DNA of 64,000 nucleotides from Vicingaceae bacterium (GTDB lineage Bacteria; Bacteroidota; Bacteroidia; Flavobacteriales_E; Vicingaceae): NCBI GenBank assembly GCA_018402765.1, contig JAGYIE010000001.1, positions 248,001 to 312,000 of the forward strand, read 5' to 3'. Shown piece by piece: positions 9,603 to 17,940 of this stretch (position 1 is its first letter; each line of letters starts with the position of its first letter). The notes under the pieces were generated by a model. It saw only the letters and a program-made list of their open reading frames with translations, ran no database searches and was not told where the DNA came from. The position numbers and the translations under genes were made by a program.

Positions 9603-10490
9603 TTATTGTACGATTAGCTTTTTACTAGCAATTACTTTATTTTCATCAATTAGTTGTATACTATAAAAGCCTACTTCAAAATCGTTCCGTTCAATCTGCC
9701 ATACATTATTTTTGCTATCTATCTGTTTTATTAACCTACCATTTGAGTCAATTATTTTAGCTATTATTAACTTATTTTCAGTAGAGTTAAATAAAATTTT
9801 TGATTGATTGACAAGAGGATTTGGGTAGACTTGAATTCGTGACGATAGGGTTGAAAAATCGTTTATTCCTACCGGATTAACATACACTTCAAAAACATCT
9901 GGATCGGTAGCTTGACATCCAGCAGCGTCTGTTGCAGTAACCACATAGTAAGTAGAGGAATCAGGGCTAGCCCACGGATTTGCAATAAAAGGATTTGAAA
10001 GGTTAATTTTTGGCGTCCATTCATATAAAACTGGAGGAATCCCTCCACCAACCCCTGGGGAAATTTGAGCGCTATCACCTTGATTAATTGTGATAAATTT
10101 ATCTTGAAGGATATAGCCAAAGTTAGAGAAGGTAATTTTTACACTATCCTTACATATTATTCCGAGGCTGTCCATTACAGTTAAGATAAACTTCAATGAA
10201 TCGACCCCTCCGTTTACTATGGTTGGATTTGCTATCGAAGTATCATCTAAAAAATCTGATGCAGTTAGTGTATAGGAGCCAATAGTAAATAAAGTTTCCC
10301 ATTTGTAGATATATGGTGGAGAGCCTAGATTAGCAGACGGATTTCCACCTATTGTTTTGGTTTCAATACCGTTAAACGTAGAACAAACAACTTTATCAAA
10401 ACCTGCACTCGCAATGCATTGACTTTTTGCCTCCATTGACTGTATTGAAATAAAAAGAAATAAAATCAAGAACTTAAAAAATTGAATCAT
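9603..10490 (-). CDS. secreted protein with PKD-like domains and T9SS sorting domain
   Basis: A 295-residue exported protein. Residues 1-24 are a signal peptide (hydrophobic LILFLFISIQSMEAKSQ). Two immunoglobulin/PKD-like beta modules follow: the first starts ASAGFDKVVCS, and the second includes INQGDSAQISPGVGGG and the typical TYYVVTATDAAGCQATD. The last ~80 residues, from IQVYPNPLVNQSKILF to VIASKKLIVQ, form a T9SS type A C-terminal domain. Such proteins are usually surface adhesins or gliding/matrix components; no enzymatic motif is visible. It lies between the decayed GNAT gene and the Kiwa pair, in the same direction, and appears to have its own transcription unit (217-base gap upstream). 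Confidence 0.8.
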   Translation of the reverse strand: MIQFFKFLILFLFISIQSMEAKSQCIASAGFDKVVCSTFNGIETKTIGGNPSANLGSPPYIYKWETLFTIGSYTLTASDFLDDTSIANPTIVNGGVDSLKFILTVMDSLGIICKDSVKITFSNFGYILQDKFITINQGDSAQISPGVGGGIPPVLYEWTPKINLSNPFIANPWASPDSSTYYVVTATDAAGCQATDPDVFEVYVNPVGINDFSTLSSRIQVYPNPLVNQSKILFNSTENKLIIAKIIDSNGRLIKQIDSKNNVWQIERNDFEVGFYSIQLIDENKVIASKKLIVQ

Positions 10491-10707
10491 TAAATGTGTT
10501 TTAGGACGCTTCTATACGGTGCGTTTCAGTTTTGATAAAGATACTATTTCAGTTTTGCACTTAGCAAAAACCGCTTTGCTGTTTCGTAAATGATTAAATT
10601 ATATGAAATCTAAAAACAAATTTTTCGGAGCTTCAGATAACCAAAAAAAATCTGTTATCAGCTTGTATAATAAATTTTACACATTATTATATGCAGGCAT
10701 TTTTCGT

Positions 10708-11691
10708 TTAATCTTCATTGCTACCCTCATTAGTAGTTCCTTTTACTTTTATTTCCATTCCGTCCTTTGCCAAACTATCATAATGTAATTTGGTTAGTTC
10801 GGAGGTTAATAAATCGTCATTCAAAATTTTAATGAGTAAGTCCTTAGAAACTCTTGTATCCAATTTAAATTGAGAGCCGTCGGCGCTATATTTCATCTTT
10901 GTTTTAGTAAAAGGATGCTGTTTAGAGAAAGTGATTATACTTGCATTTGGAATATTTGATTTAATCACAGGCGAATTTTTGGCAACTTTAGTGAGCTTCC
11001 TGGCGAAAGTTACATCATTTACTAACTCTTGAAGACTTTCAATGTTTTCAATTAACCCCATATGGGTTATGGCATCAAGACTTAAAGTAGCTTCTCTTGT
11101 TATTACGTCATGAAAACCAAAGATTTTCTCTATCGAATCTAAATCAATAATTATTATTTCTCTATTTACTCGTAAAACTTGAAATTTTGAAGTAATCCTT
11201 AGTAACTGGTCATCAAATCTCTCTAATCGTTGATTGGCTTTTTTTAAAATATGCCCGCCTCTTCCAATTACTTCTACTGTCGAAACTTTTTTATATAAGC
11301 TGATTTCATTTTTATTGTCAGCTAATACGACAATTAAAGATTTAATGTTCGATAAACTATTATCTTTAAAATTGAAATTTTGAAGATTGTCATTTCCAAT
11401 AACCCTTTCTAACACCTTTAATTCTTCAGGAACTTCTAAGTCATATTGATAAAAACATTTGCCACGTTCGTCAGCATCTGAAAGCTGTAAAACTGTAAAA
11501 TTTTCTTTATCAATAATAAAAGAGTTTATGCCATCAATAAAGATTTGTTTTATTTCTGGTAAATCGTCACCTTTAATATCTAATTTTCTTGGTTCATCTA
11601 TGCCTTTAATATTTGCATAAATTATAATTTGAAGTTCTCCTTCTGGGTTATTTATAAATTCAAGAGATTGGTCTAACTCTGGTTTTGTCAT
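10708..11691 (-). CDS. kwaB: Kiwa anti-phage protein KwaB (DUF4868 family)
   Basis: A 327-residue soluble protein with no signal peptide or membrane segment. Its length, its position directly after a four-helix membrane protein with a 4-base overlap, and its C-terminal pattern (DLLIKILNDDLLTSELTKLHYDS, quoted here in pieces: LLIKILNDDLLTS and LTKLHYDS) fit the DUF4868 family that defines KwaB. In known Kiwa systems KwaB is the cytoplasmic effector: it binds DNA and works with membrane-bound KwaA to block late phage transcription and replication. The N-terminal half is rich in acidic residues; the middle has the all-helical stretch DAITHMGLIENIESLQELV. Family assignment is from memory of the sequence pattern and gene context, not a search. 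Confidence 0.75.
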   Translation of the reverse strand: MTKPELDQSLEFINNPEGELQIIIYANIKGIDEPRKLDIKGDDLPEIKQIFIDGINSFIIDKENFTVLQLSDADERGKCFYQYDLEVPEELKVLERVIGNDNLQNFNFKDNSLSNIKSLIVVLADNKNEISLYKKVSTVEVIGRGGHILKKANQRLERFDDQLLRITSKFQVLRVNREIIIIDLDSIEKIFGFHDVITREATLSLDAITHMGLIENIESLQELVNDVTFARKLTKVAKNSPVIKSNIPNASIITFSKQHPFTKTKMKYSADGSQFKLDTRVSKDLLIKILNDDLLTSELTKLHYDSLAKDGMEIKVKGTTNEGSNED

Positions 11692-12269
11692 TGGTGTTTA
11701 TTTTTTGAAGCGTAATATATCCGTTCGTCTAATTTGAAGTATTCAATTCGATCCCCTATTTCTAACTTATTTTTTGTTATTAAAATTCTTTCTGTTCGAA
11801 TTTTCCCATCTCGAAACTTTCCTGAAATTTTATAAATTCTGAACCCTAAAATTGCTAAAGTGGGATTTGCATAAAACAAGTCTGTTCTTATATAGATTAA
11901 ACCAATAACCATCAAAATTATAATCAAATTTACTGTGTATCTAAGGTTATTAAATTGGAAACAAACGAACGGAATTATGTAAGTAGTTAGAAAAGTAAGG
12001 TGCTCATAATTTATATTCTCAATTTCAGTAATCACAAATGATAATTCGGGTGTGCCGGATATTTGACGGTTAAAATCCCAAAATGAAATAAACCCTATAA
12101 TTAATGCGAAAATGCAAAAGAGGGATATAATATTAGTTTTTAAAAGAAATGACCAACCTACGAATTCGCAGTTTTCTTCGAAACATAAAGGGATTTCAGC
12201 AGTAATAACTATTATTAATAAAAATAATAACCAAAGAGAAAGAAAAAATAATCCGATCTTTCTAATCAT
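11688..12269 (-). CDS. kwaA: Kiwa anti-phage membrane protein KwaA
   Basis: A 193-residue integral membrane protein with four predicted transmembrane helices (about residues 5-25, 43-66, 92-109 and 112-130) and a cytoplasmic basic tail of about 60 residues. Recognisable KwaA-like blocks are ITEIENINYEHLTFLTTYI between helices 2 and 3, and YANPTLAILGFRIYKISG after helix 4. In characterised Kiwa systems KwaA senses phage attack at the membrane and holds KwaB. Here its stop overlaps the KwaB start by 4 bases (ATGA-type coupling at 11688-11691), the expected kwaA-kwaB order. About 500 bases of gene-free sequence lie upstream, which must hold the promoter. Confidence 0.75.
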   Translation of the reverse strand: MIRKIGLFFLSLWLLFLLIIVITAEIPLCFEENCEFVGWSFLLKTNIISLFCIFALIIGFISFWDFNRQISGTPELSFVITEIENINYEHLTFLTTYIIPFVCFQFNNLRYTVNLIIILMVIGLIYIRTDLFYANPTLAILGFRIYKISGKFRDGKIRTERILITKNKLEIGDRIEYFKLDERIYYASKNKHQ

Positions 12270-12767
12270 CTATTCATTTTTTTTTAGGTTTTAATCTTGC
12301 ACTCACCAACCTCACATCAATCTCTTATGGCTGCAAGTCATTTAATTATATTGAAATCAACTTATCAACTACTAAATTGGTTGTTATTGCTTCTCTAAAG
12401 GTGGAAACGTTTTAAACAGATAAATTGTAATTAATAAAAATATAGTTTAGAGTAAACTATTAAAGGAGTAGAGTTTAGGTAGGTCTAAGATAGATAAAAA
12501 AGTAATTGAATTTACAGATGAACTATAAATTAATTAGTTGCAGAAAGTAAATAGGTTTGGGCTATGGACACAGGCTAGAAGTCTGCACGATTGGGGCTTA
12601 TCCTAATTACACGATTTATTTCCATATCAGCAATCTCAATTTTATCAATCTATCTATTTCTGATAGTATCACCATTGTTTTTTGACAACACAAAACACCA
12701 TTAAATTCAATTGACGTTCGCTGATGTTTCTACTGCTATTTTTTAGGTGAAGTTTACCAATTTTTGC
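12270..12767 (-). other. gene-free stretch upstream of kwaA
   Basis: About 500 bases with no plausible gene on either strand. It contains direct repeat copy A (12443-12543). The kwaA promoter should lie at its left end, but no clear TAnnTTTG box was recognised. Confidence 0.6.
12443..12543 (+). repeat. direct repeat copy A (101 bp) with internal palindrome
   Basis: Matches 13618-13718 along its full 101 bases with about 12 mismatches counted by eye and no gaps. Its left end is a perfect inverted repeat, TAGTTTA-GAG-TAAACTA, and its right part is the conserved block AGATAGATAAAAAAGTAA followed by a shared tail ending TTAATTAGTTGCAG. The two copies are 1175 bases apart and bracket the HNH nuclease gene and its partner. 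Confidence 0.85.
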
Positions 12768-13007
12768 TTACTCATTGTGCTTAATATACAGCAATTGACA
12801 TACCTTATCCATTGCTTTAAAAACTGATACATCAAAATTTGATGATTTTGTTATGCTTGTTAAAGTTACAACCGCATTATAAAGTATTTCATTATCGTTG
12901 TAGCTAATACGTTCAATAAAATTTACTTTATTGCTTCCTTTTGGTGAATTGGATACAATTACTTCTTGTGCAATTACATCTATTGCAAATAATACGTCTT
13001 TATTCAT
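12768..13007 (-). CDS. small hypothetical protein, probable partner of the HNH protein
   Basis: A 79-residue, mildly acidic cytoplasmic protein of unrecognised family, with no signal peptide and one cysteine. It begins 11 bases after the stop of the HNH nuclease gene on the same strand, so the two are likely co-transcribed. Its predicted make-up is a beta-rich first half and a helical second half (AMDKVCQLLYI). An immunity or regulatory role toward the neighbouring nuclease is possible but rests only on position. Confidence 0.5.
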   Translation of the reverse strand: MNKDVLFAIDVIAQEVIVSNSPKGSNKVNFIERISYNDNEILYNAVVTLTSITKSSNFDVSVFKAMDKVCQLLYIKHNE

Positions 13008-13018
13008 TTTTTATTTGA

Positions 13019-13429
13019 TTAGTGATGATGACACCTTCCGTTGGCGTTGGTTATTTTGTTCTTGCATCTCAATCCTTTTTTTGTGGTTCCTGAGCATTGG
13101 CGCGCAGTGGTTGTTCCTTTTTTTGTGGTTTGGCCGGCGCAACAATTTGTGCCTACAATGCTATTATGAATTTTACATACACAACTATTTAATTTGCTAC
13201 GATTACATCTCATACATAATAACTGAATATTGGAGGGGCTGCTGGCTCCTCCGCAGGAGAAGGGGGTTATGTGGTCGTATTCTAAACTCACCGAACTCCC
13301 ACAACACTGACACACGCCACCATCTCTTGTAAAAACAATTTTTTTTGTACTTGTTGAGATATATCGACTCTGTGAAAATCCATAAATGCTGAATATTAGT
13401 AAAATCGATATTAAAAATATTTTTTTCAT
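13019..13429 (-). CDS. exported HNH endonuclease with Cys-rich C-terminal zinc-binding module
   Basis: A 136-residue protein with a clear signal peptide (residues 1-20, MKKIFLIS...GFSQ), then an HNH nuclease core: CQCC (C40, C43), YDHITPF with the catalytic His53, SNIQLLC with Asn67, and LCMRCN (C72, C75). The final residue of the HNH triad is Asn, an HNN form common in the family. The C-terminus (ARQCSGTTKKGLRCKNK...GRCHHH) resembles the small C-x-C-x-C-H modules of the DUF5763 type. Predicted destination is the periplasm or outside the cell, which is unusual for an HNH enzyme. It lies between direct repeats A and B and is followed at 11 bases by a small gene. Confidence 0.72.
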   Translation of the reverse strand: MKKIFLISILLIFSIYGFSQSRYISTSTKKIVFTRDGGVCQCCGSSVSLEYDHITPFSCGGASSPSNIQLLCMRCNRSKLNSCVCKIHNSIVGTNCCAGQTTKKGTTTARQCSGTTKKGLRCKNKITNANGRCHHH

Positions 13430-13787
13430 TCTTTTTCATTAAAATTATAGCTCACCAACGAATGGCAATATCTGCAAAAGTACAATTCTACTTATTTCTA
13501 TAAGGAGTACAAGTGGTTTTATTTAAAACACTCATTGTTAAACACAAAAAAACGTTTGTTGAGGTTTGTTATCATTTAAAAATATCAAATAAAGTAGTTG
13601 TCATTAATCAAAATGTGTAGTTTAGGTTAAACTATTAAGGGAGTATGTTTTAGGTCTGTCCAAGATAGATAAAAAAGTAAATGAATTTACAGATGAACTA
13701 AAAATTAATTAGTTACAGTTAAATTTTCCACAAAACGAGTAAAATTGGTTTATGTAGTTGCTTAGGAATTAGATAAATGCCTTTAAA
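13430..13787. other. gene-free stretch between the HNH unit and the photolyase
   Basis: About 360 bases with no credible gene. It holds direct repeat copy B at 13618-13718 and, to its left, the presumed promoter of the HNH gene. No terminator hairpin with a good T-tract was recognised here. Confidence 0.6.
13618..13718 (+). repeat. direct repeat copy B (101 bp) with internal palindrome
   Basis: Partner of 12443-12543 in the same orientation. The palindrome arms are exactly preserved (TAGTTTA-GGT-TAAACTA) although the 3-base spacer and surrounding bases have changed. This suggests that the inverted repeat itself is under selection or is the functional core. Confidence 0.85.
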
Positions 13788-15266
13788 TCATTGTTTTTTT
13801 CGGCCTGGTCGGGTGTGCTTACGTAAAATCTTTTCCTTTTCTACCACCACAGCAGTGGCATTTTTATGTCCCCATATTTTATCCCTAGCAATTTTGCCAC
13901 TTGCCACCAAATCAACCACAGGAGTAGGGTAGTGCTCTCCAATCAGTACTCCACAAAACGCCTGATCGATAGGTGTCATTTTCCACGGTTCGTGAATAAA
14001 CTGCTCTGGTACATCGGCCAACTCTGGTACCCATTGTTTAATAAATTCGCCTTTGGGGTCGTGTTCTTCAGAGTTTTTTATCGGGTTGTATATGCGTATG
14101 GTATTAATGCCTGTAGTGCCGGCTTGCATCTGAAATTGAGGGTAGTGTATGCCTGGCTCATAATCTAAAAATTGCTTGGCTAAATGGTACACCCCATCTC
14201 GCCAATCTTGATCGAAATGATGGCAAAACATGGACACCACCATTGCACGCATTCTAAAATTAATCCACCCAGTAGTCTTTACGCAGCGCATACAGGCATC
14301 CAATAGCGGAAAACCTGTTTGTCCATTTTCCCAAGCGGAAATGAGGGCTTCGTCTTTCTTATGGGCCAACAATTCATAACCTGGGTTTAGGCAATCCGTT
14401 TCATAGCTGCATTGCACTTCAAATTTTTGAATAAAATGGCAATGCCACTTTAGGCGGGTCATAAAGTTTTGATAAGCCCGCTTGTTGCATTCATAATTCG
14501 GGTGGAACCGAACATAATGCAATACTTGCTTTACCGATAAGTTTCCCCAAGCCAAGTAGGGTGAAATTCGCCCACAAGATGTTCTGCTTTCTAATGGTTT
14601 AGATATATGCCGGCTATAATTTTTACCTCTAGTTTCCGCAAAGGAAACCAAGTATTTCCAAGCATTTATTTCGCCTGCGGGCTGCCATTGCTTTGGGTAA
14701 ACTTCCCATTGTTCCTTTAGCTTTTCGGGCAGTGGAAATGCATGCAGTATCCTTCCCTCAATAGTTTCGGAATAGGTGTTCTGCAAAGTAGATTTTCCCA
14801 TGTGCTCATGCCAAGCCTGATCCCATCCATAGCGGTTTTTAATACCTCTTAAAACACCATCACGCTGAAATTCTTTCCATTCAATATGATGTCTATCAAG
14901 TAACTTTTTGATGGTTTTATCTCTATTCCATGTTAGTTGTATTCCGCTTTCTTGGTAACTGTAAACTTTGTTAATGCGGTAGTTGGCTATCAAGTGCTGA
15001 AATACTTCTACTGCTTCTGCATAACAAATAGATACCTCTTTTTCGGTAGCTGCCAGCTGTTTATTCAGTGATTTTATGCTATGATAAGCAAATTGCAAAT
15101 GCTTTACCGAGGTATCGGGATAGTCGAGCATGCTCGGCTCAAAACAATAGAGAATAATGTAGGGAATACCTAATCCTTCAGCTACGTAAAGCGGTGCATG
15201 GTCTTGTGTGCGCAAATCGCGTTTGAGCCATACCACATTTATCGTTTCTAATGCAGGAGTATTCAC
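13788..15266 (-). CDS. deoxyribodipyrimidine photolyase / cryptochrome family protein
   Basis: A 492-residue flavoprotein of the photolyase/cryptochrome class. The N-terminal antenna domain begins [16 protein letters not shown]; the C-terminal FAD domain carries [30 protein letters not shown], and the terminal [16 protein letters not shown] and WVPEL. It would repair UV-induced pyrimidine dimers with blue light. Where Escherichia coli PhrB has NNGGWQWAASTG (Asn378 and Trp382 of the electron-transfer triad), this protein reads [13 protein letters not shown], so the flavin-contacting Asn and the proximal Trp are replaced by His and Phe. It may be a distinct photolyase subfamily or a bacterial cryptochrome. 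The start codon is GTG, directly before the conserved first strand. Confidence 0.88.
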   Translation of the reverse strand: MNTPALETINVVWLKRDLRTQDHAPLYVAEGLGIPYIILYCFEPSMLDYPDTSVKHLQFAYHSIKSLNKQLAATEKEVSICYAEAVEVFQHLIANYRINKVYSYQESGIQLTWNRDKTIKKLLDRHHIEWKEFQRDGVLRGIKNRYGWDQAWHEHMGKSTLQNTYSETIEGRILHAFPLPEKLKEQWEVYPKQWQPAGEINAWKYLVSFAETRGKNYSRHISKPLESRTSCGRISPYLAWGNLSVKQVLHYVRFHPNYECNKRAYQNFMTRLKWHCHFIQKFEVQCSYETDCLNPGYELLAHKKDEALISAWENGQTGFPLLDACMRCVKTTGWINFRMRAMVVSMFCHHFDQDWRDGVYHLAKQFLDYEPGIHYPQFQMQAGTTGINTIRIYNPIKNSEEHDPKGEFIKQWVPELADVPEQFIHEPWKMTPIDQAFCGVLIGEHYPTPVVDLVASGKIARDKIWGHKNATAVVVEKEKILRKHTRPGRKKQ

Positions 15267-15410
15267 AGGAAGATGACAATTAACGGATAAAATTGTTCTA
15301 TTTTACCAATAGAAAATTAAAACAACTGTTAGTTTTAACTAATTTTAATTGAATTAATTACTATTTATTACATTAATTAAAACTTAAAGGTATAAAGTAA
15401 AAGTAGCTGC

Positions 15411-16580
15411 TTAATATGCAGCTACTTTCTCGTCTTCAAATTCGTTGGTGTAGTCTTTTATAATGTTGTACACGCTATCTCTTTCTACAGGTTTTCTGTT
15501 GACCTGTTTGATCATTTTAACCAATTGTTCTGTGGTCATTGCCGGGTTTTGTTCTTCTGCACCGGCCATCGAGTAAATCTTAGTGGTGTCATCAATCGTT
15601 CCATCAATGTCGTTTACTCCAAAGCTCAATGAAATTTGTGCGGTATCTCTGCCAATCATTGGCCAATAGGCTTTTAAATGTGGGAAATTGTCCATGTAAA
15701 TACGGGCAATTGCATAGTTTTTTAAATCTTCTACTACAGATACTTCACTCACGTAACTCATCTGGTTATTTCCATTTCTGTACTTCAACGGAATAAAGGT
15801 GTTAAAACCGCCTGTTTTGTCTTGTAACTCACGCAAACGGTTCATGTGGTCTATGCGGTCTTCAAAGCTTTCGATGTGTCCATAAAGCATGGTTGCGTTT
15901 GATGGCATTCCTATTTCATGCGCAGTCTGATGGATTTCTAACCACTGGTCAGACGTACATTTGTCCTTGCAGATTTCTTCTCTAATCGCTTCAGCAAATA
16001 TTTCAGCACCACCGCCAGGTAAAGAGTTTTGCCCATGATCTTTTAGTATTTGTAAACCTTCTCTGTAGCTTACTTTGGCTTTTCTGCACATGTATTCTAG
16101 CTCTACTGCGGTAAATGCTTTTACGTGTATATCAGGTCGTACTTCTTTTATTTTCTTAATAATATTGGCAAAGTAGTGGAGGCCCATTTTTGGATGTACA
16201 CCACCCACAATATGTACCTCAGTTACGGCTGTTCCTTCGTAACTTTTTACTTTGTCAACAATCTGTTCTTCTGTTAGTTCCCATGCATCGTAGTCAGTTT
16301 TTGCACGCAACAATTTAGAATATGCGCAAAACTTACAATCGAATACACAGATATTCGTAGGCTCCACATGAAAATTCTTATTGAAATATGTGTTATCGCC
16401 ATGCTTGCGTTCGCGAATGTAATTGGCCAAAGCGCCAACAAATGTCAATTCTCCTTTTTTGTATAAAGTAACGCCTTCGTCAAATGAGATGCGTTCTCTG
16501 TTAATAACTTTTTGCGCAATGATTTTTAAATCAGCGTCTATATCAGATTTTAGAAGCATATTTATATTCTCTAGACTCAT
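15411..16580 (-). CDS. mqnE: aminofutalosine synthase MqnE (radical SAM)
   Basis: Catalyses the radical-SAM addition that builds aminofutalosine from 3-[(1-carboxyvinyl)oxy]benzoate, the second step of the futalosine route to menaquinone. The iron-sulfur motif is CVFDCKFCAYS. Other family landmarks are VHIVGGVHPKMGL, SLPGGGAEIFAE and ATMLYGHIES. The ATG at 16580 is chosen (389 aa, MSLENI...); the frame can be extended to a TTG at 16601, but those seven residues lack family support. Ends 141 bases before the photolyase start. The rest of the pathway is not in this window. Confidence 0.92.
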   Translation of the reverse strand: MSLENINMLLKSDIDADLKIIAQKVINRERISFDEGVTLYKKGELTFVGALANYIRERKHGDNTYFNKNFHVEPTNICVFDCKFCAYSKLLRAKTDYDAWELTEEQIVDKVKSYEGTAVTEVHIVGGVHPKMGLHYFANIIKKIKEVRPDIHVKAFTAVELEYMCRKAKVSYREGLQILKDHGQNSLPGGGAEIFAEAIREEICKDKCTSDQWLEIHQTAHEIGMPSNATMLYGHIESFEDRIDHMNRLRELQDKTGGFNTFIPLKYRNGNNQMSYVSEVSVVEDLKNYAIARIYMDNFPHLKAYWPMIGRDTAQISLSFGVNDIDGTIDDTTKIYSMAGAEEQNPAMTTEQLVKMIKQVNRKPVERDSVYNIIKDYTNEFEDEKVAAY

Positions 16581-16604
16581 CTTTATGGAAATTTTGTGCA
16601 ATAA

Positions 16605-17822
16605 TTATTCAGCTATTTTTATAAATTTTCGTGTTGTTCTCTTGCCATTTGCTACGAAGTTTATAAAATAAACACCTGGCTTAAGATTACTTACATTTAA
16701 TAACAACTGACGGTCGCCAATGGTTTTTATAGGCCCTTGGTTTTGCCCAAGTAAGTTGACGATTTGGTATTCATAGTTTATGTTGGTTAGGTTATTAACG
16801 GTTAGGTTAGAATTGGTAATCGTTGGATAAATATCAAATGAGTTGGCCAATGTATTGGTTTGAATTCCTACCGTTCCACAGCCATTTGAAATTAATAACA
16901 ATGGACGAAACAATTGAATTGCCGTAATCATTCTATTTTTCTGACCGAGTGTAAATGCATTCATACACGCATCATCAGAATAGTCCATGTAATTCATAAA
17001 CATATCACCATTATTGCTACATGATGGAGAAGGATGGTTCAAACAACCATAGTTCTCTTCGAATTGAGTAGGGGTATCGTTTACAAAATCAGTGCTATTG
17101 CAACCTCCAAACCCGGCGCCCCACAAATGCTCAAGGTTAAACCAGTGCCCGATTTCATGTGTAGCGGTTCTTCCTCTGTTGTAAGGGGCAATTGCTGAGC
17201 CCATGGTTCCGAAATAACGCGGATCAATTACCAATCCATCATAAGTGGAAGGTGCTGTGTTCGGAGTGTAGGCAAAACCCAAATAAAACTGACCCAAATC
17301 ACACACCCAAATATTTAAATAGTGATCTCTGTTCCAGATGTCTTTTCCTCCTAAAGCGGTGCGGTAATAGCTGTTGGTGTTACCAATTTCCGATATGGTA
17401 GTAGCTGTTCTGGTAATTCCCGTTGTTGGATTACCATTAGGATCTACTGACGCCAAGCAAAATTCAATTTCGGTATCTACAGCCGAGAATCCAGAAGGTG
17501 TGTTGATTGCATCTGTATTTAATCGTCTGTAATCTTCGTTTAATGAATTTATTTGAGAATAAATCTGTGCATCGGATACATTTTGATTACTTGTTCTGTA
17601 CACTACATGCACAACTACTGGAATGGTAACAACTGCGCGGGCTTTATTTAAAGGTGTAAAGTTAGCTATTTCCTTATTTTGCTTATTTATAATATTGATA
17701 AGTTCAGGGTTCTCTTGTAAACGTTCGTTTAACTTTGCATCTTTTCCGCATCGCTGTGGTTGAGCTGTTACACCATAACTCCAAAGAAGTAAAAAGGATA
17801 AAAAAAATGTTAAATTTTTCAT
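16605..17822 (-). CDS. secreted M43 (pappalysin-type) zinc metalloprotease with T9SS sorting domain
   Basis: A 405-residue exported protease. Signal peptide about residues 1-20 (FLSFLLLWSYGVTAQ). The catalytic motif THEIGHWFNLEHLWG is the extended HExxHxxGxxH-type zinc site of the metzincins, with three zinc His and the catalytic Glu; the Met-turn is probably FMNYMDYSDDACMN. The cysteine-rich stretch after it (GGCNSTDF, CLNHPSPSC) is typical of M43B cytophagalysins. The final ~80 residues (SFDIYPTITNSNLTV to RKFIKIAE) are a T9SS sorting domain. Stops 24 bases upstream of the mqnE ATG on the same strand, though functional linkage is unlikely. Confidence 0.9.
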   Translation of the reverse strand: MKNLTFFLSFLLLWSYGVTAQPQRCGKDAKLNERLQENPELINIINKQNKEIANFTPLNKARAVVTIPVVVHVVYRTSNQNVSDAQIYSQINSLNEDYRRLNTDAINTPSGFSAVDTEIEFCLASVDPNGNPTTGITRTATTISEIGNTNSYYRTALGGKDIWNRDHYLNIWVCDLGQFYLGFAYTPNTAPSTYDGLVIDPRYFGTMGSAIAPYNRGRTATHEIGHWFNLEHLWGAGFGGCNSTDFVNDTPTQFEENYGCLNHPSPSCSNNGDMFMNYMDYSDDACMNAFTLGQKNRMITAIQLFRPLLLISNGCGTVGIQTNTLANSFDIYPTITNSNLTVNNLTNINYEYQIVNLLGQNQGPIKTIGDRQLLLNVSNLKPGVYFINFVANGKRTTRKFIKIAE

Positions 17823-17907
17823 ACTATGATAGTTTGAGCAACCTTTTCGTTGCTTTTTGCGTCTGTAGAATAGATTAATATTAGTTTATTTCCGTTTTCC
17901 CATAGTT

Positions 17908-17940
17908 AAAGCCTTCGACTTCCCATCGAAGGCTTTTTTA
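17908..17940 (-). terminator. hairpin terminator after the AddB-like gene
   Basis: AAAGCCTTCGA (17908-17918) pairs with TCGAAGGCTTT (17926-17936) around a 7-base loop, starting right at the stop codon of the 17938-20733 gene. The T-tract is good on the plus strand and short on the minus strand. Confidence 0.65.

Noticed and set aside
10603-10788. 61-codon plus-strand frame
   Set aside because: Overlaps the 3' end of kwaB on the other strand, has no family resemblance or promoter, and looks like a chance frame.
12931-13332. 133-codon plus-strand frame
   Set aside because: Antisense shadow of the HNH gene; the minus strand has a signal peptide and HNH motif, the plus strand has only Trp/Cys-rich nonsense.
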